Shown here: positions 48,501 through 58,127 of the stretch, in pieces | Numbering within the stretch: position 1 is the first letter of the stretch | Layout of the letters: each line of letters opens with the position of its first letter | From: Capitella teleta | Taxonomy: Eukaryota; Annelida; Polychaeta; Capitellidae | Assembly (NCBI GenBank): GCA_000328365.1 | Contig: KB310159.1 | Location: 5,129 to 69,128 of the forward strand | Length of the DNA stretch: 64,000 bases | Direction of reading: 5' to 3' | Position numbers and translations under genes: made by a program | Notes under the pieces: generated by a model | Told to the model about the DNA's origin: nothing | What the model saw: only the letters and a program-made list of their open reading frames with translations | The model's database searches: none

Positions 48501-51155
48501 AAATGTTAAACTATCCATACCAGGTATTTATTTCTCTGTGATTTACAAGGTTTTTACACTGCGATCTTTCTGTACGCAATTACGCAATTTCCGTATTAAC
48601 AAAATATATGGTCGTCGGAAATCGATTTAATTTTCATGAAAGCAATATCAATAAACAAGCATTGTACTCAATTAAAATCAGTGATCAGATGTTGTGAGAA
48701 GGTGTTACGAGAGGCCCACAAATCACACTTTTGGCGTCCGAAATAAGGCTTTGGCAGTGCGCATGTTAGAAGTGCGCTTAATTAAAATGTAGTTATGCCA
48801 GGGAAAGAACAAAATAGCGTGTGGTTTTGTGAATAGTAACTCTATCTAACCTCCAGTATACCGTGTTCTATGTTACGCCGATAACTTTTCGAACAACCCT
48901 CGTACACAATATCTGATACCTAAGGCATTGTCATGATTTAGTTGGAAGAACAACCGACAGTGAGTCATTATCGAGCCGTTTTAGTATATAACCAAACGTA
49001 TTGTCATAATAGTTAATAGGCATTTTATATTAACTGATTTCTGCTTAAGATATGTATATGCATGTATACGGATATTTAAACATTTATAGCTTGTTTGTGA
49101 TCAGCAAGCCGTACTTTGATATCAAAACCTGCTATTAGTATATAGACAATAATACACATTAATACCCCCCCCCCGTGTTATTAAAGATATCAATTGGAAA
49201 AACATCAAATGATATCATAGTAATACCCTGAGGTATCATGTTGTTTGTTTTCAAGTTGGACCTAAAGGTGACGCAGAGGGAGCAGCCACCAACATTGAAA
49301 GAAGTTTCCTTGGCTCTCTGCCAAAGTCCATGCAGCTCCAGAAGAGAGCGGAGAGAACCGCTCAGTTTGAGGGAAGCAGCGGCTTTCATTGCGCAGAAAT
49401 TCACGTCGTTCAACGGACGTAAGCTGAGAGTGGCTGCGGAGAGCGTAAGTGCAGATTCGGCCGGTCTTTGATGACATGTATTGCTGTTATAGTACCCTCC
49501 TTTCTTTGACTTCACCAACGATGGAGGCTACAGAGGGGTTGATATCGAAATCTTGAATTCAATGGCTGCAAACCTAAATTTCTCGTATGTGTTTCTATGA
49601 TTTAGCCTGTAATCTTTATAATTCACGATTATCGTGAAGGTATGAAATCGTGCGTCCTCCAGATGGAAAGTGGGGTTCCCAGAATGAGGATGGTTCGTGG
49701 AATGGAATGGTCGGCATGGTTAACACAGGGGTTAGTAATTTGTACGTCATTCAGTCTACAGGGTCCTTAATCTCAGGAGGTGGATTTAGCTATGGCAGGA
49801 ATTACCATAACTGCTTCTCGATCGACAGCAAGCGACTTCACTTACCGCTACCACACCGAGCCTTCTGTAGTTGCCGTCAAGGTCGACACCAACAAGTCTC
49901 TTTACTTCATCCGCCCATTGAAGGGGCTCCTCGTCCTGCTATACCTCTTGCTTCCTCTGTTTCTGTCTCTTCTTGCCCTCGCAGTAGAAATATGTCTTCA
50001 GCGGCTGGCGACATCTCGCCACCGGGCGTTCATCTTACAACCATGGGCAGCCTGGTTCGGCAATGCAGTCTTTTCATTTGCAAGAAAAATATTCACAATT
50101 GGTCGGTGATGAATCCAGTCTCTGCACAAATTTAAACAGCACATGCATGTATCTAGGCTTGTCAGTTCGCTACTTGAGTAGAGCTCGGTTTGTGCTGTTC
50201 TTGGAGTTTTGCTTTCTGGTGTGCGTGATCGTGATGTCAGCGACCTACTCGGGTAACCTAACCGCCGCCATGGCAGTGCGTCGGATTGAGTGGCCATTTA
50301 GAGATCTCCAGGGATTAGCGGAAGCTGACGATTACGTTCTCCTCCTGGCTGAGGGCACACTCAGAGAAGACCTCTTTAAGGTGAGCGACGCTATATGTGC
50401 TGAATTTGACCTACCCCATTACATGCACACACACGCACAGGAGTCTAAGGATGGGGTTTACAAGCAGCTGTGGGAGAAGTATTCCAGTCACACGATTCGA
50501 TCCAGTGAGAATGACGACCTGATGCGAATACTGAGGAAAGGTTCTCCGAAAGCGGCCTTCACAGCCGATCGAACGGATATCGTGAAGCGGAGAGTGAAGG
50601 GCGACTGTGACATCCTGATGCTCCGGGAGACGTACTTTCCAGCTGGCTTCGGGTTCTCGATCCCAAAACAGGCGACTTACTTGGACGCCTTCAACCATGT
50701 GTAAGTATCAATTTGCATGTCCAAATCCAACTTCAATGCATATAGGCCGATGTAATTATTTCGTTCTTAACTTTTGAAATTTGATAAAAAGTTTCAGACA
50801 ATTATAGTGTATTAGTCTCAAAAAGACTATTACGATTCAGGGGGTGCACATACAATAATAGCATTGTGTACATGCATGTAATGAAGAATATTTTTTTTTT
50901 AGCATTCAAAAACTTCTGCAGAGTGGTGTCATCGAGCGATGGTATGAGAAGAACCTGCCTCAACTGCCTTCGAACATGTGCACCGATGAAATGGTTGCCA
51001 GTTCAGACACAGTTCGTCTGGAGGACATCGAGTTCATCATATGTTTTGTGATGTGTGGTGGACTTTGCCTTGCTACAGCAGCCTTGTTTTTGGAGAGCAA
51101 CATGCGAAACCTGAATGCCTCCGCCAGGTGGCTGACAGGCAGCAAACAGTCGTAG
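45559..51155 (+). CDS. Ionotropic glutamate receptor-like channel (divergent IR)
   Basis: Nine exons with matching phases: 45559-45765, 45813-45982, 46057-46239, 49256-49444, 49493-49584, 49640-49730, 49777-50101, 50157-50700 and 50903-51155. Introns are 46-74 nt except a 3-kb one after exon 3 and a 202-nt one before the last. Exons 1-3 give a putative extracellular N-terminal domain. Exons 4-7 give the S1 half of the ligand-binding domain (LRVAAESYPPFFDF, GGYRGVDIEILNSMAANLNF, GEVDLAMAGITITASRSTAS), then M1 (GLLVLLYLLLPLFLSLLALA) and the pore loop (LQPWAAWFGNAVFS). Exon 8 has M3 (EFCFLVCVIVMSATYSGNLT) and S2 (AAFTADRTDI, GFGFSIPK). The last exon has M4 (FIICFVMCGGLCLATAALFL) and a short cytoplasmic tail. 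The ligand arginine of S1 is kept; the S2 acidic residue is not at its usual place. The signal-peptide exon is missing, so the 5' end is incomplete. Confidence 0.9.
46846..47105 (+). repeat. Dispersed repeat Y, copy 1, with 19-bp hairpin at its start
   Basis: It opens with a stem GAGGCACAACGATGGAAGG (46846-46864) pairing with 46872-46890 at 18 of 19 positions. The body then matches the reverse complement of 53086-53318: GTGGCAAAAGAT, GTGAATTTTGG, GACACGCATGT(C)GATTTCGAAGCCG, AATCCGC and CTACTCTTAAA in the same order. Non-coding old MITE-like family. Confidence 0.75.
48410..48540 (-). repeat. Dispersed repeat X, copy 2
   Basis: On the minus strand the run TTTATGCTGTTATTCTTATC, later GCCGATTTATCTCAAT and GAGTGCACTC, matches copies at 41.4 kb and 52.3 kb. 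An ATG frame through it looks like a signal peptide (MDSLTFYAVILIISNPI), but this hydrophobicity is shared by the repeat copies and ends without a domain. Confidence 0.6.
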
Positions 51156-53085
51156 GTCGTAAGGAACTCAATGCGTGAACATTTAGTGACTTAGTTGGTT
51201 TTGAGTATTCTAGATTAGAGAATAGTCGTATACGCATGTTTGTTTGAAATGTATTATAATTATGATCGATAATCATAAGAGAAAGGTTGGTGCATAGGCT
51301 CATCATCTGGCGACTGTATCACCTATAGCAGACTGCATGGAGGAGCCTTGTGCTTATACGAATAATATTTATACCAGTACATGGTGATTCAAATGTGAAT
51401 TTACGTTTAGTGGCGATGTTTGGATGATCCACAAAATACAGCAGATTAAAGGAAAACTCGATCAACTGATGATCATTAGAGAGACTGGTGCATGCGTACA
51501 GAAAAGATCTATTATTGAAGAAAGAAGCTGCATAAAGTATGCTCTATAGTCACTATTTGGTGCATTCTATATCATTTTGTAACAACCAATGAGTCATCAA
51601 GATATAAAGTAGTAAACAAGCTTAATCCTGTACATTCCACGATATTCGAATTGCGATGGGTTGTTCTCTATAACCAACGCAATTCATTATAGATTTTGTT
51701 TTGTTTATTCAAGCGGAATACAATTTGATAAATATCGCTGGTCGACCGAGTTTAATGCGCCTGATTACATAAGATGAGGTGCTACTGCAAATATAAATAC
51801 TATTTATATTTTTTGGGGGTAAATATAGAGAAACAAACATTTTTATAACATTTAAGGCGACATTGAAAATTATATACTGAGTAGCTAAAGAAACGCAATT
51901 AAATAAAAATCCCATAACTTAATAAACCGTCAAAATAATACGGAATTGGCCAAAAGTAGTCGACTCCATGTTAAGATTTCAATGCTTTTCAATGGCGCTA
52001 CTGTGGCGGGAAGCAAGTCCGCGACCCGTGGCGCCACCACCGGCCGCGACAAGAGCGCCACCACTGGACGGAGACGAGGAAACTGCAGACGACGAATGAA
52101 GACCGCAGTGGAAGCATGCGACTCGTCTCTGATTTTACAAGTCCGACAACTCCTTCCATTGGTGAGTAACCACCCATTGCCAATCTCACTACACTACGCA
52201 TTTCAAAGAATGTGTTACAAAACATTGCTGTGTAAAAATCAGTCAAAGATAAGAGGAATAGATACTTAGTATGATTCGTCCATAACATGTCATGCTGCTA
52301 TTCGTATAATTTATATTACAATTTCATCAACATTTATGCCGAATTATCTCAATTGTTAGAGTGCGCTTGTTACAGCTGTTGCCATAATTCTGCGCTTGTG
52401 AGTTCGTCGGATCGACATGCATGACTGATCGCTGGCCGCTGCTGAGTCGGTGTCAATTAAAGTCCTGTCCATTCGGTCAGCGGCAGCGGCAGCGTCAACA
52501 TGTGCGATCTGGCGGACCCACAAGTGCAGGTCGTATACATTACTTACTACATAATGTACTAACATGTTTAGTTGAACACTAAATCTCCTTGACAATAAAT
52601 CTCCTTGTCAATACAATGCACATCTCTTTGTCAATGGAGAGAAGTCTAAACTTAGTTTGACCTGGTGGCAACATGCTGATTTTGGCGGCAAACAGAGCCC
52701 TGGACCATGAATAGGCTTCATTAGACGCATATATAAGGCAACGCACTCGTACTATTGTTTTGTTTGAGAGTGCTATTGTTGTGACAGTAGCACTAATATT
52801 ATCTCATAAAATCAAAACAAAGCATAGTTTGTATTGAAGCGCCATACAAGAGATGACATTCCTAATGCTCGTTCAGGGGCTCATCTGATTATACTTCTCG
52901 ATCACACACAACTCGCATTTAAATGTTCCTCCTTCATTAAAAATATACTTTTTACTTGATTTCTTGGCATAAATGGGCGCCGAACAACATAATCCATACC
53001 AGGTAGTTATTATTTTGGAGTAACTTGATACATTTTATCAAATTTTAGTTTAGTTTTTAACATGGAATGGATGGACTACTTTTGG
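51156..53085. other. Intergenic, repeat X copies, weak exon candidate
   Basis: 52290-52380 (plus) and about 52930-53085 (minus) are repeat X sequence. A short open frame from an ATG at 51982 is Ser/Thr/Arg-rich (GSKSATRGATTGRDKSATTG) and reaches a GTGAGT donor at about 52161, but its composition is not protein-like enough and no partner exon is seen. Three degenerate copies of a CTCCTTGTCAAT motif lie at 52586-52640. Confidence 0.4.
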
Positions 53086-53318
53086 CCCACTCTGTATATT
53101 AAAGTTTTAAGAGTAGTAAACGCAATCTAGAAGCGGATTGTGCCGGCTTCGAAATAGACATGCGTGTCAATTTCAGAAAATCTTGAGTCTTCACCCAAAA
53201 TTCACGCAAACATTAGACGCGTCGATTTCCTTTTGTGAATGAATAATCGGTTTCCATGCCTCGATCTTTTGCCACCTTGATTTTTTTTTGGGTGTCAGAG
53301 GCACAACGATGGGAGCCT
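53086..53318 (-). repeat. Dispersed repeat Y, copy 2
   Basis: Reverse-complement relative of 46870-47105. Shared blocks include GTTGTGCCTC, GGTGGCAAAAGATCGA, GTGAATTTTGGGT, TTGACACGCATGT and TTTCGAAGCCGGC. The plus-strand 84-aa frame beginning here runs out of the repeat (ending near 53508) and is not recognised as a protein. Confidence 0.75.
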
Positions 53319-53974
53319 CAAGCTGACCCACCGGGCTGGGCCTCCTGTCAATACCATTCCGATGTCAAATCCTTTCTAGCTCACAACCCCCTTCTGGCCT
53401 GTAGAGGGGAGTTCCACAATCAACGGCAGGCGGTGGCCAAAGATGGGGTGGTCACGTGCTCCTTGTGGGATCGAGAGGTGTTTCTCGGTAATCTCCACAC
53501 TTCCTGCTAATACGGAAATGACGGAAGAACTCAAATAAGTTTGACACACACCCACGTGATCTATTTGTAATTACATTGACCTGCGGGACCATTCTGCATG
53601 CATTAACCAAGCTTAAACCATGTCCATGTAAGAATGGCGGAATGGTAACATGCTTTACCGATTCTTCTCCAGGCGCCAGAACTATTTCATGTTATATGGA
53701 AAGCCATCGATAAGCCAGACGATTGGGGCTTCAAGGTCAGTTTTCCTAAACCAACCTCCACCCATTAGAAATCGGGCTTTTATCCACAGGTTGGAATATT
53801 TATGTCAAGATGGCGCCATCGGTAACAGGTACAGATTTGTTGGGCCGGAAAGCAGCCCAGAGGTGTCAATTTCACGGCACCCGGCATGCTCAATGCCACA
53901 CATAATATAGTTTTCATCATGGACCCCAAGGTAGGCCGTTAAAATTGAAAACCAATCATTGCAAAGTCTTCTTT

Positions 53975-54861
53975 TTAGCATACCCATGAGCAAATCCGAC
54001 CAACCGTGTGCATGTTGGTACAACGCCTCTCGAACCACCTCTCACAGCCATCGCACTGAACCCATTCGTCCCCATCCGCATACTCTCGGTTGCACTCACC
54101 GCAATGACCATTGTGATAAGCGACAGTCTCTTGGATGGCACGTTGCACTCGAGTCTTGGACAGACGACGCGGTTGCTTCCCTTTCTTCTTGCGTACGTGG
54201 CGTCGGTGAGCCTCCTTCTTCTCGACATGGATTGCTGCTAGAAGAGAGTTCCGGAACTGTTTGATGCCTGTCCGCATGTATAGCTGTATGACAGGGGCGA
54301 AGCCAGCCGTGAACCTGTACTCGGGCGCAGCCCCAATGGGGGTGGGAGGGTGTCCCACCCCGTGGAAATTTTTACAAAAATAGCATGGTGAAGTGATGAA
54401 TTTGAGGCTGCCTGATGTCTCTATGTATTATAATTAGATCTATGAATTCTTGAATGGGTGGAAATGAATAATACAAAGTGGTTATATAGATGACTAAGGT
54501 CAGCATAAATATGCGAATTCATGCTGCTCCCTTCGTGATTATAATCCTGAATTGCTCTCAGCTTAATTATATAATGATAATAATAGATTAATTATATAAT
54601 GATAATAATATTTATAATAAGAATAATACAAGAATATTAATAATACAAGAATAATAATACATCTACTAGACAGTTCTGATGTAGCTCTGTAGCTTGCAAA
54701 AGGAATAATTTTCAGAGATCAATTCAAGCAAGCAATCAGTTTTTTTTTTTCTTTTTTACGATTTTTTTTTTTTTTTTACCGGGGCGCCGCCCCACCCCGC
54801 CATGACTACGCCCCTGCTGTGTGAACTTCTGACGGGTACTGCTGATGTCCTGGACCTGCAT
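53975..54861 (-). pseudogene. PHD-finger-like ORF split by a hAT-type MITE
   Basis: Minus-strand coding sequence in two parts, 54861-54817 and 54291-53975. With the intervening MITE ignored, the frame continues across the target duplication (KFTQ then LYMRTGIKQFRN). A basic stretch (KKEAHRRHVRKKKGKQPRRL) precedes a PHD-type zinc finger: CGECNREYADGDEWVQCDGC, then ERWFERRC. In PHD fingers the WF is normally followed by the ligand histidine (WFHxxC); here it is Glu, and the closing CxxC is absent. The product would be a chromatin-reader-like zinc protein, but the missing ligand, missing end and MITE insertion mark a dead copy. No gene name can be given, and many transposon proteins also end in PHD-like fingers. 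Confidence 0.55.
54292..54816. mobile_element. hAT-like MITE
   Basis: It begins CAGGGGCGAAGCCAGC and ends GCCATGACTACGCCCCTG, the CAGGGGCG(T/A)AG inverted ends common in hAT MITEs. The 8-bp flanks CTGTATGA (54284-54291) and CTGTGTGA (54817-54824) differ at one base, as an aged 8-bp hAT target duplication would. The interior is AT-rich with long T-runs and no coding capacity. Confidence 0.85.
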
Positions 54862-56459
54862 GGTCAATGAGCGACAGCAAGAGTACGTGACCATCCTCCT
54901 GAGGATGAGGTATCAGGCCATAGTACGCGTACATCTCACGGAGATCGACATCATTCAAAGCTCCGTAATGACGAGGCCGGGAAGGTGTTCCCCTGTCAGG
55001 ACCAGTCGACGAGCTGAAGTGCGCTGTAGTCTGTTAGCTTCCAGAGCGAGGAAGAAGAGACATGCTGCATCCCACAGTCGTTATGCCTCTGAGACGGTCA
55101 TTGTTGAGAGCAGCATTGACGGCTTTCCTTGTGCGGAAGATCAGCCGGGCGATGACGGAGCCACCAACATACTGGACTTTGCTGCTGCTGCGGAGTGCTG
55201 GTACAGCTCAGCAATCCGTGCGTCTTCTTGGGAAGTATAATCGGGTCTAGGGACAATTGTGAACATCTGAATGCTACAATATGTCTTCTAGATGCAACGA
55301 CAGCAGTCGTAGATTTCTTCGATTCCGATCACCCAGTTGTTGGTCCAGATGACTCAAGATTCGGTCGGCTGAGAAGTCCCGCAGCCATTTTTTTCTAAAT
55401 GGGAATTGTCTGTGAATAGAATGGACATCCCTGCAAGTAGAAAAAAAAATCTGTTATCAAGGGAATGTATGGATGATCTACAATCCTCAATTATAGGATT
55501 TCTACGTTTATGCCTGAATCATTTCTAAATAGTACTCAATCTATTATATCATCCAGAGTTAACTCTGATGTTATTGAACATTTCTTTAGCAGCCAGCGTT
55601 TGTCACTGAGCTAACAATAACCCCAACCACTATCGATATCAACATGCCATGAATGCTATAATTCTACTACAGGAAGCGATTTACAAAAATCTTAATACTT
55701 CTGGCAAGTGCCTTCTATTTCCTATTTAAAGCAATTGGTGTTTAATTCGTACAATTTTCTCATCTGAAATAAATTTAACCTATGTACACCCGTGCCTTCA
55801 TGCTTTGTGTTTAATTCTTGCATAAAACTGAATCGCTCTTTGAATTCATGCAAACAGGAGAGCAGCATCTAAAGACAGTGAGGTCTAAATCTAAATCACG
55901 TCAACCCAAGACAGAGCTGATAACTCCCGTAAAGATGACGAATATTAATGTTTTGTATTACAAAACAAATATACTCACGAGAGACTCGTCAGTGAAGTAA
56001 GAAGTCATGAGTTTAACGTCTTGCCAATGATGGGCTGAGATTCACGTCGTCCAAAGGCAGCTAGCAATGAGCCTAATGTCTTACGAAGAAAGGCCTCAGT
56101 TTCACGTCTTCCCAAGACAGCGATGAGCTTAACGTTTTCCGAAGACACTGGGTCCTGCTCACACCATGGGAACACCAACAGGCTCATCTGGAAATATACA
56201 GAACGACATTTAGCAAACATGGCAAAAACGGACTAACTTAACGATCTCATAAAGAAAGAAAAATGGTAAGGGTATAACTGGGAAATAACAAGTTTAGTTA
56301 GTTTGAAAGTGTCCATGTCCGACACCTAGAAGTGTAAATAAAGTGAAGATTAGAACATGCATATTCTACTTGTGTGTGATGGAGCAAATTTTTGGTGCAA
56401 CGTTATCTTTGTTCCACCTCGCACAGCCATTGCTTCAATCTGGTGAAGGATATCGGCAA
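54862..56459. other. Spacer with a degenerate tandem repeat
   Basis: The segment up to about 55250 on the minus strand may continue the PHD-like ORF in other frames (for example LREMYAYYGLIPHP), but no single frame holds. 55995-56150 is 2.5 copies of a 56-60 bp repeat around ATGAGC(C/T)TAA(T/C)GT(C/T)TT and CACGTCTTCC. No other gene supported. Confidence 0.4.
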
Positions 56460-57171
56460 TCAGGTTGGTGACCTCTGCATGTCCACAGCTTGTAGGCAGT
56501 TTAGCACAGCCTTCTCTCCCTCATTCCACACATCCTCTGGTGTAATGGCCTTCAGAACATTCTGGGCCATCTGGGTGTCGCCTTCTACTTCCACATTCTC
56601 TGCTTCCGATTCGCTGTCAGCTTGTGGTAGGTCCTCTCCCACGTACTGACAGCTGCCTTCTGCGTCGATCTCAGCGAGACGGCAACAACTGTGGTCGACC
56701 TTCGGGTCTGCTGAGACAAATTCCAAGAAGGCCAAAACTTCCTGCTGTGGAGGAGAGCAGCAGGTTGCATCGAAGTTGAGGATCCGAAGGTGGTCCAGTG
56801 ATGTGACCCGGGATATTGCTACCAGCTGAGCATGGATTATTTATTTAATTAATTAATTAAACAATTAAATTAATGGTGTGCAACTAAGACACAAAAGAAA
56901 GGACATTATATGTCTTCTATATTTTTAGGGATTCAAAATCAAAACAAATTATCGCCCCAAAATATTGTTTTATTACTAATTAGAATGAAAACACCATCAC
57001 ATATTATAAGTAAAAAACAAATGAATGACTTACCAGGCCTTCGAATACCTCGCACATCCACCTTTACGGCCGGCAGCTCCAAGCCTTGTGCCTTGTGGAT
57101 CGTAAGTGCCTACACAAGGACAAGTGGAAACTGCTGCCGGGAAGCAACAACACTTCCGTGACTGCGCATTT
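56460..57171 (-). pseudogene. PIF1-like helicase C-terminal fragment
   Basis: Two minus-strand segments. The first (57171-57034) reads SRQQFPLVLVQALTIHKAQG then LELPAVKVDVRG, the HKxQGxT-type motif of superfamily-1B PIF1 helicases, and stops at a GTAAGT donor. The second (from about 56818) reads AISRVTSLDHLRIL, the motif VI ALSR box, and then an acidic tail to a stop at 56460. An acceptor in matching phase gives a 215-nt intron but leaves the segment before AISR about 8 residues short of the family. The N-terminal ATPase motifs (Walker A and B) are not seen upstream. It could be the tail of a Helitron helicase or of a host PIF1 copy; a fragment either way. Confidence 0.6.
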
Positions 57172-57819
57172 TATAATTATGTCAAAGTTCCATGTCGGTT
57201 AATGAATATTTAAGTAGAGGCAAAGAACATTTCTCATCTATCCCATCAGACATGCAGTTGATTATAGTGCATTGTTTCGGTCCTTGGGCAATATTTTTTA
57301 CTTTGAAGTTCGAGTTCCTGTAACTTGCATTCCTTGTGAGATATACATAATTTTATTTCCAATTTTTTAAATTATTTTGGAACACAAATTACTTTTTTTT
57401 TTTGTAGGAATGAACGCCATTAACACGGTCAAAAGCTTTTGTTGAATCTAACGTCACAACGTGAACAGTTGAGTTATATTGCGTAATGTTCGAGAACTCA
57501 TTGCAAAATAAAAGAAGTTGTGGTGTGTCACTCACAACAGTGATTGGCGGCGTATCAGAGCAAGAGGTGCTTCAATCTTGTGCAACTATCTGGCCTCATG
57601 ACTGTTTACCATGTTCGTGAGTGAGCCAAAGAGGTTACATACAGCCATGCGGTTGGTGTATTTTTTCTGTATACGAATATGAGTATATACCCAATAGTGA
57701 GAGGATTCATTTATAAACCAGTACGTGTCTTTTATTTGGTCATCTTATCCCGAATATCCCGAAATACGGAATTGGCGACGTCTCCTCGCAGCGCGCAATT
57801 GTGGTTCAGTTTATAACTA
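57172..57819. other. Intergenic, nothing recognised
   Basis: AT-rich sequence upstream of the helicase fragment. No Walker A (GxxGxGKS/T) or other helicase motif is visible on the minus strand here. Confidence 0.4.
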
Positions 57820-58125
57820 CAGTCGAACCTCAGTTTATCGAACTTCATGGGACCCCAGAAACAGTTCGATATTGAGCGAATTCGTAAAACTCGAAAGTGA
57901 GGAAGACTGAAGGCTGAAGAACGTTATGACAAATGAAACAGACACGGCCGCTCCCTTTTCTCTGGCCTCACGGAGAAGCCGCGCCAAAGGATTCGCTTCA
58001 TAATGTCGAACAACTTATTTCCGCGCCATACATCAATCATTTCATCGTCTACACTTCCCGACTCGCCACTAATGACTTTGCTTGTGATCGCATGCCGCTG
58101 TTTGAAGCCATGTGAGGTTCAACTG
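57820..58125. mobile_element. pogo/Tigger-like MITE
   Basis: Left end CAGTCGAACCTCAGTTTATC; right end in reverse CAGTTGAACCTCACATGG; TA on each side (57818-57819 and 58126-58127). The CAGTCGAACCTC start is the hallmark of pogo/Tigger elements. At 306 bp it is non-coding. Related to but distinct from the copy at 32478-32867. Confidence 0.8.
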
Positions 58126-58127
58126 TA

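Larger units (their letters stand above)
46240..49255 (+). other. 3-kb intron of the ionotropic receptor with repeats
   Basis: It separates the N-terminal exons from the channel exons. It carries repeat Y copy 1 (46846-47105), repeat X copy 2 (48410-48540), A-runs at about 47492-47560, a C-run then A-run near 47923-47945 and TATA-rich simple DNA near 47100-47270. Because it is much longer than the neighbouring introns, a further exon or a gene boundary could be hidden here. Confidence 0.5.

Noticed and set aside
51946-52269. Ser/Thr/Arg-rich plus-strand ORF ending at a GTGAGT donor
   Set aside because: Starts at TTG; low-complexity composition and no acceptor-linked partner; the following sequence is repeat X.
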